Source: Eriocheir sinensis (Eukaryota > Arthropoda > Malacostraca > Decapoda > Varunidae). Taken from it: a DNA stretch of 64,000 bases. A program made the position numbers and the translations under genes. The DNA lies in contig NC_066515.1 in the NCBI RefSeq assembly GCF_024679095.1, positions 24,339,387 through 24,403,386 on the forward strand, read 5' to 3'. The notes beneath the pieces are model-generated. The model was not told the DNA's origin, ran no database searches, and saw only the letters and a program-made list of their open reading frames with translations. Below, piece by piece: positions 20,785-32,394 of the stretch; positions within the stretch are counted from its first letter, which is position 1, and each line of letters opens with the position of its first letter.

Positions 20785-20787
<3 letters not shown>

Positions 20788-20902
20788 ATGTGTAAGCTAC
20801 GGAAAAGTGAGAATATACACGAACGACGGTAAACTGTGAATTAAAATTAGATAAATATATATGACTATAAATCATTACTGGGACGCGTGTGTGTCATATA
20901 AC

Positions 20903-20904
<2 letters not shown>

Positions 20905-20944
<40 letters not shown>
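20905..20944. repeat. (AC)n microsatellite
   Basis: Pure AC tract of 20 units. Confidence 0.98.
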
Positions 20945-20946
<2 letters not shown>

Positions 20947-21074
20947 ACACACCGTCCATCACACTTAGACCTGACCTATAGTAAGGGAACCGGGTCTGTA
21001 TATATATTTCAGGGCGCCGCGTTATAATAGGTCCCTGAGCGTATAATTTTGATACAGTGTACGATATATGCCCC

Positions 21075-21076
<2 letters not shown>

Positions 21077-21131
<55 letters not shown>
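21077..21131. repeat. (GA)n microsatellite
   Basis: Pure GA tract. The 20945-21076 spacer is a complex CpG-bearing island with GCGTTATAATAGG. Confidence 0.98.
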
Positions 21132-21134
<3 letters not shown>

Positions 21135-22046
21135 GGAAAGAATAGAAAGTGCGTAAATCCTGATAAGCATATAATTAAAGATAAAGATGATAAAGTAGAA
21201 GACAAGCAAAGTAAAATAATAATAAGATAAAGATTAAGAAACAAGAAAGTGACGTTTAATAAGATGTAAGTGATTATAAGAAAGCAACACAGACTTAAGG
21301 TTAATTTTACATGTCTACGTTATCTCTGCAGTAAAAATTATATTCACTTTAATAAATGTGTTAATATTCTCCGCCTCGTATATTTCAAGAGGCAGATAAA
21401 TACACAAACAGACACAGCCAATATGTTGTATCACACTCGCTTTGTTTTCCCGGCTTTTTCTTTTTAATCTCTCATTCTTTTACGTTCCCTTTCGCTAATT
21501 CATTTTATTCATATCTCGTTGTGTCGGGGGTCGAGGCTGCATTAATTTTACAACTCCACTTTTTTGGCGGCGCCGTTCAAGTGTCACAAAACTTTTCACC
21601 AACACTTTTTAACCACTTTTCTTTCTGTCGCTCTTATGTTTTTACTACCACAATTTCGTATAATATAACCTTCCCCCTTCTCTTCTCTTGCCTTCTTTAT
21701 CGGGCCATCTTTTGTGTAAACTTAACGCTCTCCACCCTGTCTTCTTCCTTTATTCCTTCTCCCATCTTTTGTACGAATGTTGCCCGCTTCCTCCTCGGCT
21801 CCATCTCCTGCTCCCTCCTCTCCCCCGTCTCCCTGCGCCTTCCGGGTCTTCTCTGCATGCCTTTCCTCTCTCCCCTCCCTTCCCTCTCTTGCCTTCCCTT
21901 CCCTCCCTGCCGCCTCACACACACATCTCGGCCCCAACACCACCACACAAATACAGCCCAGGATAAAGTGAGAGGGTAACTGCTTCGCTAGACTATAACT
22001 GCTTCCCGGAGGAGTCTCGTAAGGACGGAGGATGTGTTGCCCTCTC

Positions 22047-22060
<14 letters not shown>
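21132..22060. other. Unique sequence, no gene seen
   Basis: A/T-rich to about 21500, then C/T-rich (21680-21920). No conserved frame or RNA gene recognised. Confidence 0.5.
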
Positions 22061-22082
<22 letters not shown>

Positions 22083-22084
22083 CT
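22061..22084. repeat. (CT)n microsatellite
   Basis: Short CT tract flanked by CCCT-rich DNA. Confidence 0.95.
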
Positions 22085-22205
22085 TCTTTCCTCCTGCACT
22101 GCCTCCCTTTCTCCTCCTCCTCCTGCTTCCCACACACAACCTGACTGAAGCTGACGGTAATAGGATAACCATTTCAGAACCTGGCCATGCATTTAAACCC
22201 CCTTA

Positions 22206-22388
22206 CACTCCTCCTCCTCCTCTTCCTCGGAATCTCTATACCTCCTCCTCCTCCTCCTTCTCCTCGTCTTTCTCCTCCTCCTCCTCTACCTCCTTTCCTT
22301 CTCCTTAAACTCCTCCCCTTACTGAACCCTCCTTGGTTTCTGTGCTTCCGGCTTCCTCCTCCTCCTCCTCCTCCTCCTCCTCCTCTTC
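22206..22388. repeat. CTC-rich tracts
   Basis: Several CTC runs at 22208-22225, 22238-22290 and 22353-22385, separated by short unique words. Then GT-rich sequence (22420-22620) with GGTGTTG words. Confidence 0.93.
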
Positions 22389-22696
22389 TTGGTATATCAA
22401 CACTTCCTCCTCCGGTGTTTCTGGCGTTGAGGGTGTTCGTGAGGGAGTCTTGCTGTGTTGCGTTGTGGGCGTGAGTTTGACGTTATGTAGAGTGTTGGGT
22501 GGTTGTGGGTGTGTTGCTGGAGGTTATGGGGGGAAGAGACGCTTGGCTTGGTGTTGAAGGTGTTGCGAGGTGTTGAAGTGTGGTTTTAAGTGGAAGTGAT
22601 TGGAAGGTTAAGTTAAGGAAGAGTGAAGAGGTCCTTGAGTGCTTGTATTAATAAAAGGATCCATAATGTGTTAGGAAGGATGTTATGTGGTGTTTT

Positions 22697-22700
<4 letters not shown>

Positions 22701-22735
<35 letters not shown>
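22701..22735. repeat. (GA)n microsatellite
   Basis: Pure GA tract, followed by CCCT/CTCT-rich sequence to 22890. Confidence 0.98.
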
Positions 22736-22738
<3 letters not shown>

Positions 22739-23133
22739 GTACCGTATGACTCTGTTTATTAACTTTCCTCCCTCCCTCTCTCTCTCTCCCTCATTCTCTC
22801 TCTCTCTCTCCCCATTCTCCTATGTCGTGGAGTTACTGTTCTCTCCCTCTCTCCCTCTCTCTCTCTCTTTTCCCTCACTCCCTCCTTTCTTCTCTCCTTC
22901 CCTCCCGCGTCTGGTCGTAAAGGCGTTAAGAAAAATTTATCTGTCTAGTTTAAGGAGAAAATATAGAAGCCTGTTCGGAGGATGTGGTAGACAGACTCGC
23001 TGCTTTCACGGAGGCAAAAGAGGCGGAGGAAACGGTCCCTCCTTCTCTCTCCACCCTTTCTCTCCATCTTTCCTCCCTCCTCGGAAAATGGGAAAGCAAT
23101 GTGGCCCCGGATTTGTGTAGGAAAAGTGACGCC

Positions 23134-23134
<1 letters not shown>

Positions 23135-23167
<33 letters not shown>
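23135..23167. repeat. (GT)n microsatellite
   Basis: Pure GT tract of about 16 units. Confidence 0.98.
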
Positions 23168-23169
<2 letters not shown>

Positions 23170-23299
23170 GGCTCTTGGGCGGGACGGTGACTGTCAGGAG
23201 GAAGGAATTTAAGGCTGTATCGTTCTTCTCTTTCTTTTAAATACAATCTTTTCCGCTTCACTTACCCGAAAATAAATAATATAAAAGTGAGAGATTGTA

Positions 23300-23735
23300 T
23301 TGGGGACGTAAGTGGGCTGGAGGAAGGAGGAGGAAGAAGAAAGGAAGAGGAAGAAAGGGCGAAGGAAGAAGGAGGAAGGAAAGTGGAAGATAAGCAAGAG
23401 AAGAGGAAGAGGAAGGAAAGAGGAAGATTAGCAAGAGGAGATAGGAAGAGGAAGGAAGGAGGAAGACAGGCAAGAGAAGGAAAGGGTGAAGAAAGAAGGA
23501 GGAAGAAGAGAGGAAGATAAACAAAAGGAAGAAAGATCGAATGAAGGAAGTAGGAAGGAAGGAGATAAGCAAGATAAAGAAAGGAGAAGACGAAGGAAAA
23601 GAAAAGAAGGAAGGAGATAGCAAGATGAAGAAAGGAGAAGACAAAGGAAAAGAAAAGAAAGAAGATAGCAAGAGGAATGAAGGAAGGAGAAGACAAAGAA
23701 AAAGAACAGAAGTGGATAAGGAAGAGGATCGTTAG
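23300..23735. repeat. A/G-rich ~50-bp degenerate minisatellite
   Basis: The word GATAAGCAAG and variants recur at about 23389, 23424, 23473, 23515, 23562, 23614 and 23666. Intervening sequence is AGGAAG/GAAGGA. The last two spacings are both 52 bp. Confidence 0.82.
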
Positions 23736-24035
23736 AGGGAGAAACAACGATTTAGAGGAAGTGGAGGATGATGACGACGCTGATGACGAGAGTGTGACAA
23801 GTTTGGCGTTGATGACGAGGACGAGACATGTTTGGGACCTGTACCTATCGACCGTGAAGATAAGGGGGGGAGGTAAGGAGACTGACTACACGAGGCCGGT
23901 CCATCTACACGCGACAGCCCCTGAGAACCAGTCTTTCCTATCCTCCCTCTCCTCTTCTGCACACTATCCTTACACCCATCATCCATGCAGACACTTAGGG
24001 TAATATTCTTGGTAAATATTTAGGGGTTCCAAGCA
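23736..24035. other. Unique sequence, no gene supported
   Basis: Contains duplicated GATGAC/GACGAG words at 23768-23826 and more balanced base composition than its surroundings. A short open + frame with an acidic run (Asp/Glu) crosses it, but without exon-like borders or family resemblance. Confidence 0.35.
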
Positions 24036-24142
24036 CGTATCTGACAAGGCTTTCGTGGGAGTTGTGGTCATTTCCATGGGTAGTTGTATGAGCCAGGTGG
24101 TAATTTGAGAAGGGTTATGTATATTGAATGTGGAAAGGGACT
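24036..24142 (-). repeat. Dispersed relative of the 104-bp repeat
   Basis: Inverted relative to the array at 1211-1524. Shared words in order are TGACAAGGCTTTCGT, GGAGTT, CATTTCCA, GTAGTT and GGTGGTA. It is diverged and single-copy, so the family is mobile or anciently duplicated. No coding frame is shared. Confidence 0.85.
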
Positions 24143-24303
24143 CCTGAAAGCCTGATTAACCACCTTTTCGGATGTTTGGAAATGGTTGATGTGGGAAGCG
24201 GAAACGTCTGAGGATAGTCCATCGTCGTTGTAGTGTGTGTACGTAATCCGAAACTCCTCCAAGTGATCACATCGTACATCGTAATGCTTTATATCATGGT
24301 GGG

Positions 24304-24650
24304 ATGTCGACTCTGAAATTCATTATCGAAAAGTCTTGTTATTCAGTCAGTATATTTTCTTTCCCTCATTCGTCATCGTCCAGTCTGTTATTCTTTTGTA
24401 TCTGTGTTTGTAAAAGTTAATCAGTTTGGACATTTTCTTGTCGACTCTAAACTTCATTATAGGAAAATCTTGTTATTCAGTCAGTATGTTAATCAGTTTG
24501 GACATTTTCTTGTCGACTCTAAACTTCATTATAGGAAAATCTTGTTATTCAGTAAGTATTTTTTCTCATTCGCCATCATCCAGTTTTTCTTTTGTATCAC
24601 CGTTTCTAAAAGTTAATCAGTTTGGATATTCTCTTGTATACGTGGTGACT
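24304..24650. repeat. 72/124-bp nested tandem repeat
   Basis: GTTAATCAGTTTGGA occurs at 24416, 24488 and 24612. The 72-bp unit at 24416-24487 is followed by a near-perfect copy. The longer segment with TCATTCGYCATCRTCCAGT occurs before and after, giving a higher-order repeat near 196 bp. Confidence 0.93.
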
Positions 24651-24960
24651 ACATATTAATCCTTTTTTTTTTTGACATTTTGATAGCTGACAGACAAACA
24701 GACAGACTGACAACGACATCATCATCAGAGGCGGGCGATAATAACCGTATTTGCCTTTATCAAACATCGGACCATAACACTCCAAATATGCACCACTGTG
24801 TTAATATTTCTCCATCTATTTATCTATCTTTATCTTCCTGGTTATCTATCTATGTACCTGTCTGCTTATATCTATCTCTCTGTCTGCCTATCTTCTGTTT
24901 TGCATCTCCCGTTTTGAATTCAGAGACGGAAGACACATTCACTAACACACATACATTCAC
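24651..24960. other. Unique sequence, no gene seen
   Basis: Poly(T) at 24662, GACA steps at 24689-24712, TATC/ATCT steps at 24810-24900. Nothing else. Confidence 0.5.
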
Positions 24961-25013
24961 GCCCCCCCCACCCCCCCATCCCACCCACACACCCACCCAC
25001 ACACCCACCCACG
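24961..25013. repeat. C-rich CCCA/CACCCA tract
   Basis: C7 runs followed by CCCACCCACACA repeats, which suits i-motif or quadruplex formation on the other strand. Confidence 0.9.
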
Positions 25014-25412
25014 CCCATTACGTCTTCACCAGCAATCACAATCCGGCCTCAGAAACACGAGACCCTGTTTATCCGTCCCTCAATGGCCGCGACGCTCTCT
25101 CACATACACACGATCACTCTCCACGATAACTTATGTCCCGCACTTGTGATGTTTTCCCGGGCGTTTAATATAGGCGAGGCAAGTGTTCCCCCCTCGAGCG
25201 GGTAGGCGGAGAGTGACTTACGAGGGGCACTTGAATCGGGGGTGTCAAGTGGCGGGTTCGGGCGGACAGGCGTGGCATTCAGAGGGGCCCATTTGGCACT
25301 CTTGTCAGGCCGCACTTAGCACACGCACTGATCTCCGCGCTTAATGATTCATAATGTAGCCGTGAATGTCATCTAAATTCATTTGGTGCAGTCGCTGGGC
25401 CGCGCAGTTAAC
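25014..25412. other. GC-rich unique island, no gene seen
   Basis: Complex, CpG-bearing sequence with CACTTGAATC and GTCAAGTGGC words at about 25220-25252 and TTAATGATTCATAATG at about 25342. Possibly regulatory; unproven. Confidence 0.4.
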
Positions 25413-25443
25413 GTGTGTGTGTGTGTGTGTGGGGTGGAGGTTG

Positions 25444-25493
<50 letters not shown>
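25413..25493. repeat. (GT)n compound tract
   Basis: GT at 25413-25431, a GGGGTGGAGG-type spacer, then GT at 25445-25493. Confidence 0.98.
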
Positions 25494-25496
<3 letters not shown>

Positions 25497-25568
25497 CTTC
25501 AGCGGTGGCCCTTGAAGTGGGTTAATGTGCATGTGCTTGCTGAGTGGCCGACAACAACGTGTCTGTTT

Positions 25569-25569
<1 letters not shown>

Positions 25570-25622
<53 letters not shown>

Positions 25623-25635
25623 TGAATCTCGCTAC

Positions 25636-25676
<41 letters not shown>

Positions 25677-25690
25677 ACACACACACACAC
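25570..25690. repeat. (GT)n / (AC)n foldback with 16-nt loop
   Basis: GT at 25570-25620 and AC at 25637-25690 (one GAC interruption at about 25671) are reverse complements separated by 16 unique bases. A perfect stem of at least 30 bp is possible. Confidence 0.97.
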
Positions 25691-26115
25691 TTGAGTCCCC
25701 GCCCCACCTCACACCGCACGCCCAAGGACTCAGGAGGCGCGAATAATCTGTTTAATTATTATAAACTGACGGGAAAAAAATCTCTTCCACTCTGATTCCA
25801 ACACGCAGTTCAGCACCGGGCTCAGGGGCGGTCCATTGTGGGGGTCCTGATTCGCCCTAATGATAGGTTCGCCTTTGTGACCTCTGACTGTTATCTTTAT
25901 TGTGTGTTTTATCTTCATATATATATCTTCGTTAAGCGCATTGCATTCATTTTTATTCTTCTTCTGAGGTGATTTTTTTTCTTCTTTCTTTCTTTTGCTT
26001 TTCCTGTGTTCTTTGTCGCTCTGTGTTTTTCTTATTTTTCTTTTTTTCTTTATAATAAATTTTTCTTTTATATATTTTTTTTCCTTTTTTTCTGCTTCTT
26101 TCGTTCTTTGTTGAT
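25691..26115. other. Unique then T-rich sequence, no gene seen
   Basis: Complex to 25930, then T-rich TTCTTT sequence. Nothing recognised. Confidence 0.5.
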
Positions 26116-26116
26116 C

Positions 26117-26133
26117 TGTGTGTGTGTGTGTGT

Positions 26134-26192
<59 letters not shown>

Positions 26193-26220
26193 CAATTTGA
26201 GTTTCTTTTTATTGGTATTT

Positions 26221-26291
<71 letters not shown>
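26117..26291. repeat. (GT)n and (CT)n pair
   Basis: GT at 26117-26189 with one CTG interruption. A 34-bp A/T-rich spacer follows, then CT at 26224-26291. Confidence 0.98.
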
Positions 26292-26293
<2 letters not shown>

Positions 26294-26469
26294 GCATATT
26301 TAGTATCCAAACCCTTGTGATATGATTGATGTTATGGTTTGTTTTAATTCTCTCCCTCGCGTGTCTTTAGTATCTTTGCACTTGTAATAAGATTGATGCC
26401 ATAGTTAAGCTCATATTAAAGATCTGACTCTCTCTCTGTCTACCTCTATCTCACTTTATCTCTCTGTCT

Positions 26470-26655
26470 GTCTATGTATCTCAACATTAAACAAATATAA
26501 TGTCTTGTGAGTTTTAACATATGAGTAAGGAAGTATTTTCGTTCTGTCTATCTAAATATCTATCTATCTATCTGTATCTATCTCAACAAAAAAACAAATA
26601 TAATGTCTTGGAGTTTTAACATAGACTAAAGAAGTATTTTTGTTCTATCTATCTA
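26470..26655. repeat. ~102-bp tandem duplication with TATC steps
   Basis: TCAACA, ACAAATATAATGTCTTG and GAGTTTTAACAT recur in order at 26481 and 26583. Each unit ends in TCTATCTATC steps. Confidence 0.92.
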
Positions 26656-28022
<1,367 letters not shown>

Positions 28023-28130
28023 AGTGTGGCCGTTACGCGCCGAAAGAGAGGAAGTGACGTGAAAACATCCAATATGGCCGCCCGTCTGGCCCGCGTCACC
28101 CCCTCCCCCCCACGCCCCCCTCCAGAACCC
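28023..28130. other. CpG-rich island with TGACGTG and ATGGCCGCC words
   Basis: GTTACGCGCCG, AGTGACGTG and AATATGGCCGCC lie within 50 bp. These resemble CRE-like and YY1/PHO-like sites, but no gene start is identified. Confidence 0.3.
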
Positions 28131-28224
28131 CTCCCCCACACACTGTTCCTCCCACAAGCGTTCACTCCTCCCAGAACGCTTCGGCCACGGGATCACGCGT
28201 CCTTTTTTTTGCTTTTCCTTTTTT

Positions 28225-28425
28225 TTTTTACTCAGCCTCGTGGAATGAAGACCCCGGTAACAAAAATAATGGAGAAGGGAACGCACGCCCCCCCACTTGA
28301 TTTCTCCTCCCCCCTTCCATCCAACAAGAGTTATTTTTTTTTTTTTTTAACTCAATCTCGCGGAAATTAAGACACGGTTTACCAAAAGAAGTAATACAGT
28401 AAACGCCCCCGCCATCCCCCTCCCC
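28225..28425. repeat. 120-bp tandem duplication
   Basis: Poly(T) then ACTCAGCCTCGTGGAA at 28231 and ACTCAATCTCGCGGAA at 28351. Both units end in ACGCCCCC. C-rich DNA follows to 28575, with possible further decayed units. Confidence 0.85.
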
Positions 28426-28649
28426 CCCTTCATCCCTCCCTCTCCCCTTCCCCCTCAAAAGGTAGTAATGTAGTCTCCCCCTTTCCCTACCTGCAACCCC
28501 TCTCCCCTGTACATCCCCCCCTCTCTCTCCCCCTGCACCCCACCCCCTCCTCTCTACCTCCTGCACTCCTTCCCCCCTCAAAAAATATATGAAAAAGTAG
28601 AAACCGCTGTAGCCATCTTAACATTATTTTTTCGTAGTAATCTCATGTA

Positions 28650-29290
28650 AAAAAAAAGATTGAAAAGAGGATACAAAACGCACGCCAGGTAAAGATTCTG
28701 TCATCTGTGTTTACCTGAATATACGCTGACTGAACGCCCAGGTGTGTGAATGAATACGCTGCTCTTTTGTTTGTTTGCTTGACGGCGCCACGTGAACAAA
28801 AAGAGTGATGAAGGAGAGAGGAGGGAAAGAAAACAGGTGGCAAACGAAGGTATACGCATTTGTGTTTACCTGAAATCGCTACGCCCAGATGAACGCATAC
28901 GCCACTTTTTCTTTTTGGACGCCGCCGGAAAAAAAGCAACGTAGATGAGAAGAAGAGAAAAGAAAACGGCCGGCAAACAAAAGCTATCATGCGTATTTAC
29001 CTGAAAACACTGAACGCCGAGGTGAGTGAATGCGTTGTTTTTTTTACGCATCCACATAAAAAAGAGCAACGTAAAAGAGAGAGAAGAGGAGAAAAGAAAA
29101 CGGACGGCAAACAAAAGCTATCATGCGTATTTACCTGAAAACACTGAAAACCGAGGTGAGTGAATGCGTTGTTTTTTACGCATCCACATGAAAAAAGAGC
29201 AACGTAAAAGCGAAAGAATAGGAGAAGAAAACAGCCGGCAAACAAAGGCTCCTCCCTCCGTGTTTACGTGTCCGCCGTGAAACAAATGAG
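28650..29290. repeat. ~133-bp tandem repeat, 5 copies
   Basis: GGCAAACRAAGGCT/AGCT marks unit ends at 28839, 28972, 29106 and 29237 (133, 134 and 131 bp). A first, diverged unit starts at about 28690. Each unit also contains GTTTACCTGAA, ACGCCGAGGTG and ACGCATCCACAT-like words. Copies 3 and 4 are the most similar. Confidence 0.95.
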
Positions 29291-29560
29291 CGTCGAGATG
29301 CGCAACGAGACTATTTGGGAAGGGAATGGCGGCGGCAGATCGGTCCCGGGAGCCACGTTTTGAGCGATGGCCGCGGGGTAAGTGCAATTAAAGCTCCGGG
29401 GCTCACATCAGGCGCCAAATTAAGCATGGATGAGCGATGAGATGCCGCTGTCACAACTGCGGCGGGAGGCGTGATGGAGAGCCCGACTTGGTAACACTGC
29501 CCCCGCCGCCCGCCAACCCCAGAGAGAGTCACCGCCGTGTTGGTAATACTGCGAGATAGG
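29291..29560. other. CpG-rich unique island
   Basis: High CpG content, GGAATGGCGGCGGC at about 29324 and GCGATGGCCGCGGGGTAAGT at about 29365. An ATG four codons before a GTAAGT donor-like word is intriguing but cannot be supported as an exon. Confidence 0.35.
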
Positions 29561-29999
29561 GTTAGGGTATATCAGTAGTTTTTTTCTTCTTTTTTTTTTT
29601 CCTTCTTTTATCGTTAATTTATTTGTGCTCGTTTTAGACTGAAGTATAAGATTTTTTTTCTCCTCATAATGCATTTTTTTTATTTTCTTTATCCCCTTCT
29701 TCTTTTTCTTCTTTTTCCTTCTTTCTGTTTTCTTCTCCTTCTCCTCTTCGTATTATTATGTTTACTATGATATTATTCTTTCTGATTATCCATATTTTCT
29801 TCTTCTTCCTCTTCTTCTTTTTCATCTTTCTTATTTATTATTATTATCATCCCCCACAGTAGTCATTTTCTTCAGCTACCCTTTCCTCCACCACCACCAT
29901 CATCCCCCCTCCTCCTCCCCCTCTCCCCCTCCTTCACGGCCTCCCTTTCCCCTCCGCCCATCCATTACACTGATATATAAGAAATTTCACAGTTCCACG
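29561..29999. other. T-rich sequence, no gene seen
   Basis: TTTTTCTTC-rich to 29860, then CCACCACCATC and C-rich runs. Nothing recognised. Confidence 0.5.
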
Positions 30000-30063
30000 C
30001 GCCCATCACAGCAATGTCGCCTTAATCACAGGGGGCGGAGAGGCCATAATCCGGCGGCAAGAG

Positions 30064-30175
30064 ATATAACGTAATAGAAGGGAGCTCGTTATTCTATTAC
30101 CGCAACGCTCGACGATTCGTTATAGCAGGGCCGGATTATTAAAGCGACGTTTATGTAGTGCGCTTCGCTATAACG
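30064..30175. other. Twin inverted repeats with ATAACG words
   Basis: GTAATAG (30071) pairs with CTATTAC (30094). Immediately downstream CGTTATAGC (30118) pairs with GCTATAACG (30167). The area is CpG-rich, and CGACGTTTATG at about 30145 recurs at about 30775. Confidence 0.5.
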
Positions 30176-30246
30176 CAATTCGACATGACGTAGACGGGCG
30201 GCTGGAAGTCTCTCTTGGACGTTCCCGGCGCCTCTAGTGGTATAGG

Positions 30247-30247
<1 letters not shown>

Positions 30248-30308
<61 letters not shown>
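30248..30308. repeat. (GT)n microsatellite
   Basis: Pure GT tract of about 30 units. Confidence 0.98.
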
Positions 30309-30311
<3 letters not shown>

Positions 30312-30610
30312 GATCCTCTTGTGTCTGTCATGAAGGGAATTGAATCCGGTTTAATAATGTATTTTTTTCTTATGTCGTGTTGGATCCTGTTTCATTTTTT
30401 CTAGAAGGGGATTGAAAACGAATCACTGATGTTTTTTCTCCTTGTTTCGTGTTAATTCGCCTTGTGTTTACCTTGAAGAGGTTTAAGTACGTTCAATTGT
30501 TTTTTTTATGTCGAATTTGATTGTTTATTTTTTCTCTTGAATGGGATTGAATAGTGTTTGATAATGTTTTTTTTTTCTTGTTTTGTGGGTTTGAAAACAG
30601 CTTAACAGTA
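30309..30610. repeat. ~70-75-bp degenerate tandem repeat
   Basis: TTGGATCCT at 30310 and 30383, and GGGATTGAA-like words at about 30334, 30408, 30476 and 30544, each followed by TTTTTTTC-TTGTTTTGTG-like sequence. Four decayed units. Confidence 0.82.
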
Positions 30611-30809
30611 TTCAGTATTTTCTCATTGACGTGACGAGGTTTTCATGGGTCAATAAATTCTACACATTTCATTTTTCCTGCAACATACATTTTTAAGCTT
30701 GGGAATATAAACAAATTGTGATTCTTATCTCACGTGTTGCGAAGAGTGTAGAATAAATATATATATCACGGGATCGACGTTTATGCGCTGCTCGTAAAAC
30801 TGATTGGTG

Positions 30810-31115
30810 GTGGAGGAGGAGAAGGAGAAGGAGAGAGAGGAAGAGAGAGAATAGGAGAGAAGGTGAAGAAGAAGGAGAAGAAGGTGAAGAAGAAGGAGAA
30901 GAAGAAGGAGAAGAAGGTGAAGAAGAAGGAGAAGAAGGTGAAGAAGAAGGAAAAGGAAAAGGAAAAGGAAAAGGAAAAGGAGATGGAAAAGGAAAAGGAA
31001 AAGGAAAAGGAGATGGAAAAGGAAAAGGAGATGGAAAAGGAGATGAAAAGAGATGAAAAGAGAGAAGGAGAGAAGGAGAGAGAGAAAGAGAGAGGGAGCG
31101 GGAGAGGGAGCGGGG
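30810..31115. repeat. GAAGAAGGTGAAGAAGAAGG and GGAAAA purine array
   Basis: A GAAGAAGGTGAA repeat grades into (GGAAAA)n with GGAGAT inserts, then GAGAGG words. It gives a false Lys/Glu frame. Confidence 0.95.
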
Positions 31116-31119
31116 AGGT

Positions 31120-31538
31120 GCAGGTGATGGTGGTGGCTTAAAAAAAAATATTAAAAAAATAAAAACAATCTCATGCATGTTTATATATATTCCACGTCAG
31201 ATCAAACATGAAGTCTTTCCATTTTGGGCGGCGGATATTTTGTGTCAGGAATCTCGCTTCATTTTCTTTATCTTATTTATGCTCTCCGCTTTAATACGAG
31301 AGAACAGGAGAGTCAGCATCTATTTGAATCAATTACGCGGGCTCTAACGAGTGATTAAGATGATGAATGAGCGATATGTTAAGGGATATTGACACGTCAC
31401 ACTCTCCTTAACATGACCAGTTCTCTTAACACCGATTTTTCGCAACCGTTCATCAGTTTTCAATAATTCTTACGTCGTGTTATTTTGCTAGCACGAAATA
31501 TTAGTTCGATAAAGCACTGCAACTTGTGTAAAAAAATG

Positions 31539-31542
<4 letters not shown>
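31120..31542. other. A/T-rich unique sequence, no gene seen
   Basis: Complex sequence with no motif beyond ordinary A/T-rich words. Confidence 0.5.

Positions 31543-31608
<66 letters not shown>
31543..31608. repeat. (CT)n, outer left arm of palindromic set
   Basis: Pure CT tract. Its counterpart is the GA tract at 31954-32007. Confidence 0.98.
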
Positions 31609-31612
<4 letters not shown>

Positions 31613-31674
31613 CTGGCCTTCGTTACACCTGGTCGCCTCATTACTCACAGACAGGTGATGAGGGAGGTGAGGAC

Positions 31675-31676
<2 letters not shown>

Positions 31677-31748
<72 letters not shown>
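31677..31748. repeat. (GT)n, inner left arm of palindromic set
   Basis: Pure GT tract. Its counterpart is the AC tract at 31835-31890. The 31609-31676 spacer has four ACCTG/CAGGTG words. Confidence 0.98.
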
Positions 31749-31749
<1 letters not shown>

Positions 31750-31830
31750 CAAAGTAGTTTCAATCATTTTTAATCTCATAACTAATTGCTGTTTGGGTTA
31801 ACTTGTCTTACTTAACCCACAAAGGACAAT

Positions 31831-31834
<4 letters not shown>

Positions 31835-31890
<56 letters not shown>
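31835..31890. repeat. (AC)n, inner right arm of palindromic set
   Basis: Pure AC tract. The 86-bp spacer before it contains TGGGTTAA (31794) and TTAACCCA (31812), a further 8-bp inverted repeat. Confidence 0.98.
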
Positions 31891-31892
<2 letters not shown>

Positions 31893-31951
31893 AGAACCAT
31901 CAAAGCTAAGGCAGAAAAATGCGTTCAAATAAATCATGATATCTTTTAACC

Positions 31952-31953
<2 letters not shown>

Positions 31954-32007
<54 letters not shown>
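31954..32007. repeat. (GA)n, outer right arm of palindromic set
   Basis: Pure GA tract completing the order CT, GT, AC, GA. Confidence 0.98.
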
Positions 32008-32011
<4 letters not shown>

Positions 32012-32390
32012 TCAGCTTCGTCGGTTGCACTAAGACTAAGGAGACTAGCTCACTACCACCACCACCACCACCGTGAATAAAAATATGATGTAAGTCGTCT
32101 TTTCAGAGGACGCCATGGAGGAGAGCCCCGAGTTGTGTTGAAAAAAATATTAGATCCTGGTCATCTATCATTATTAATCCGGTGATCTTGGATGATGAAG
32201 TGAGGAGAGGAGGAGGAGGAGGAGGAGGAGGAGGAGGAGGGAGTGTCTGCGTGTTGTGGTGGAGAAAATTAGGTGTTTAAGATGTTTGGATTAACCTCAA
32301 ATTCGTCGTTGATTTACTCTCCTTTTTGGTTGTGGTTGTGATTTTGGATATAAGAATTTTTTTGTGGGTAGTCGTTTTGTCATGCTCCTG
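32008..32390. other. Unique sequence with (GGA)n at 32211-32241
   Basis: A short (ACC)n at 32055-32073, then complex sequence, then a pure GGA tract. No gene seen. Confidence 0.6.
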
Positions 32391-32394
32391 AGGT

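Noticed and set aside
23677..24003. 108-codon + frame with an acidic run
   Set aside because: The first third is purine minisatellite. The rest has no recognisable domain or splice borders and ends next to the dispersed 104-bp repeat.
28071..28080. CArG-box-like CCAATATGG
   Set aside because: Only nine bases; a CArG box needs CC(A/T)6GG.
28643..29387. Series of - frames repeating FTHLGVQ and FQVNTHDSFCLP
   Set aside because: They restate the ~133-bp minisatellite. The unit is not a multiple of three and frames break between copies.
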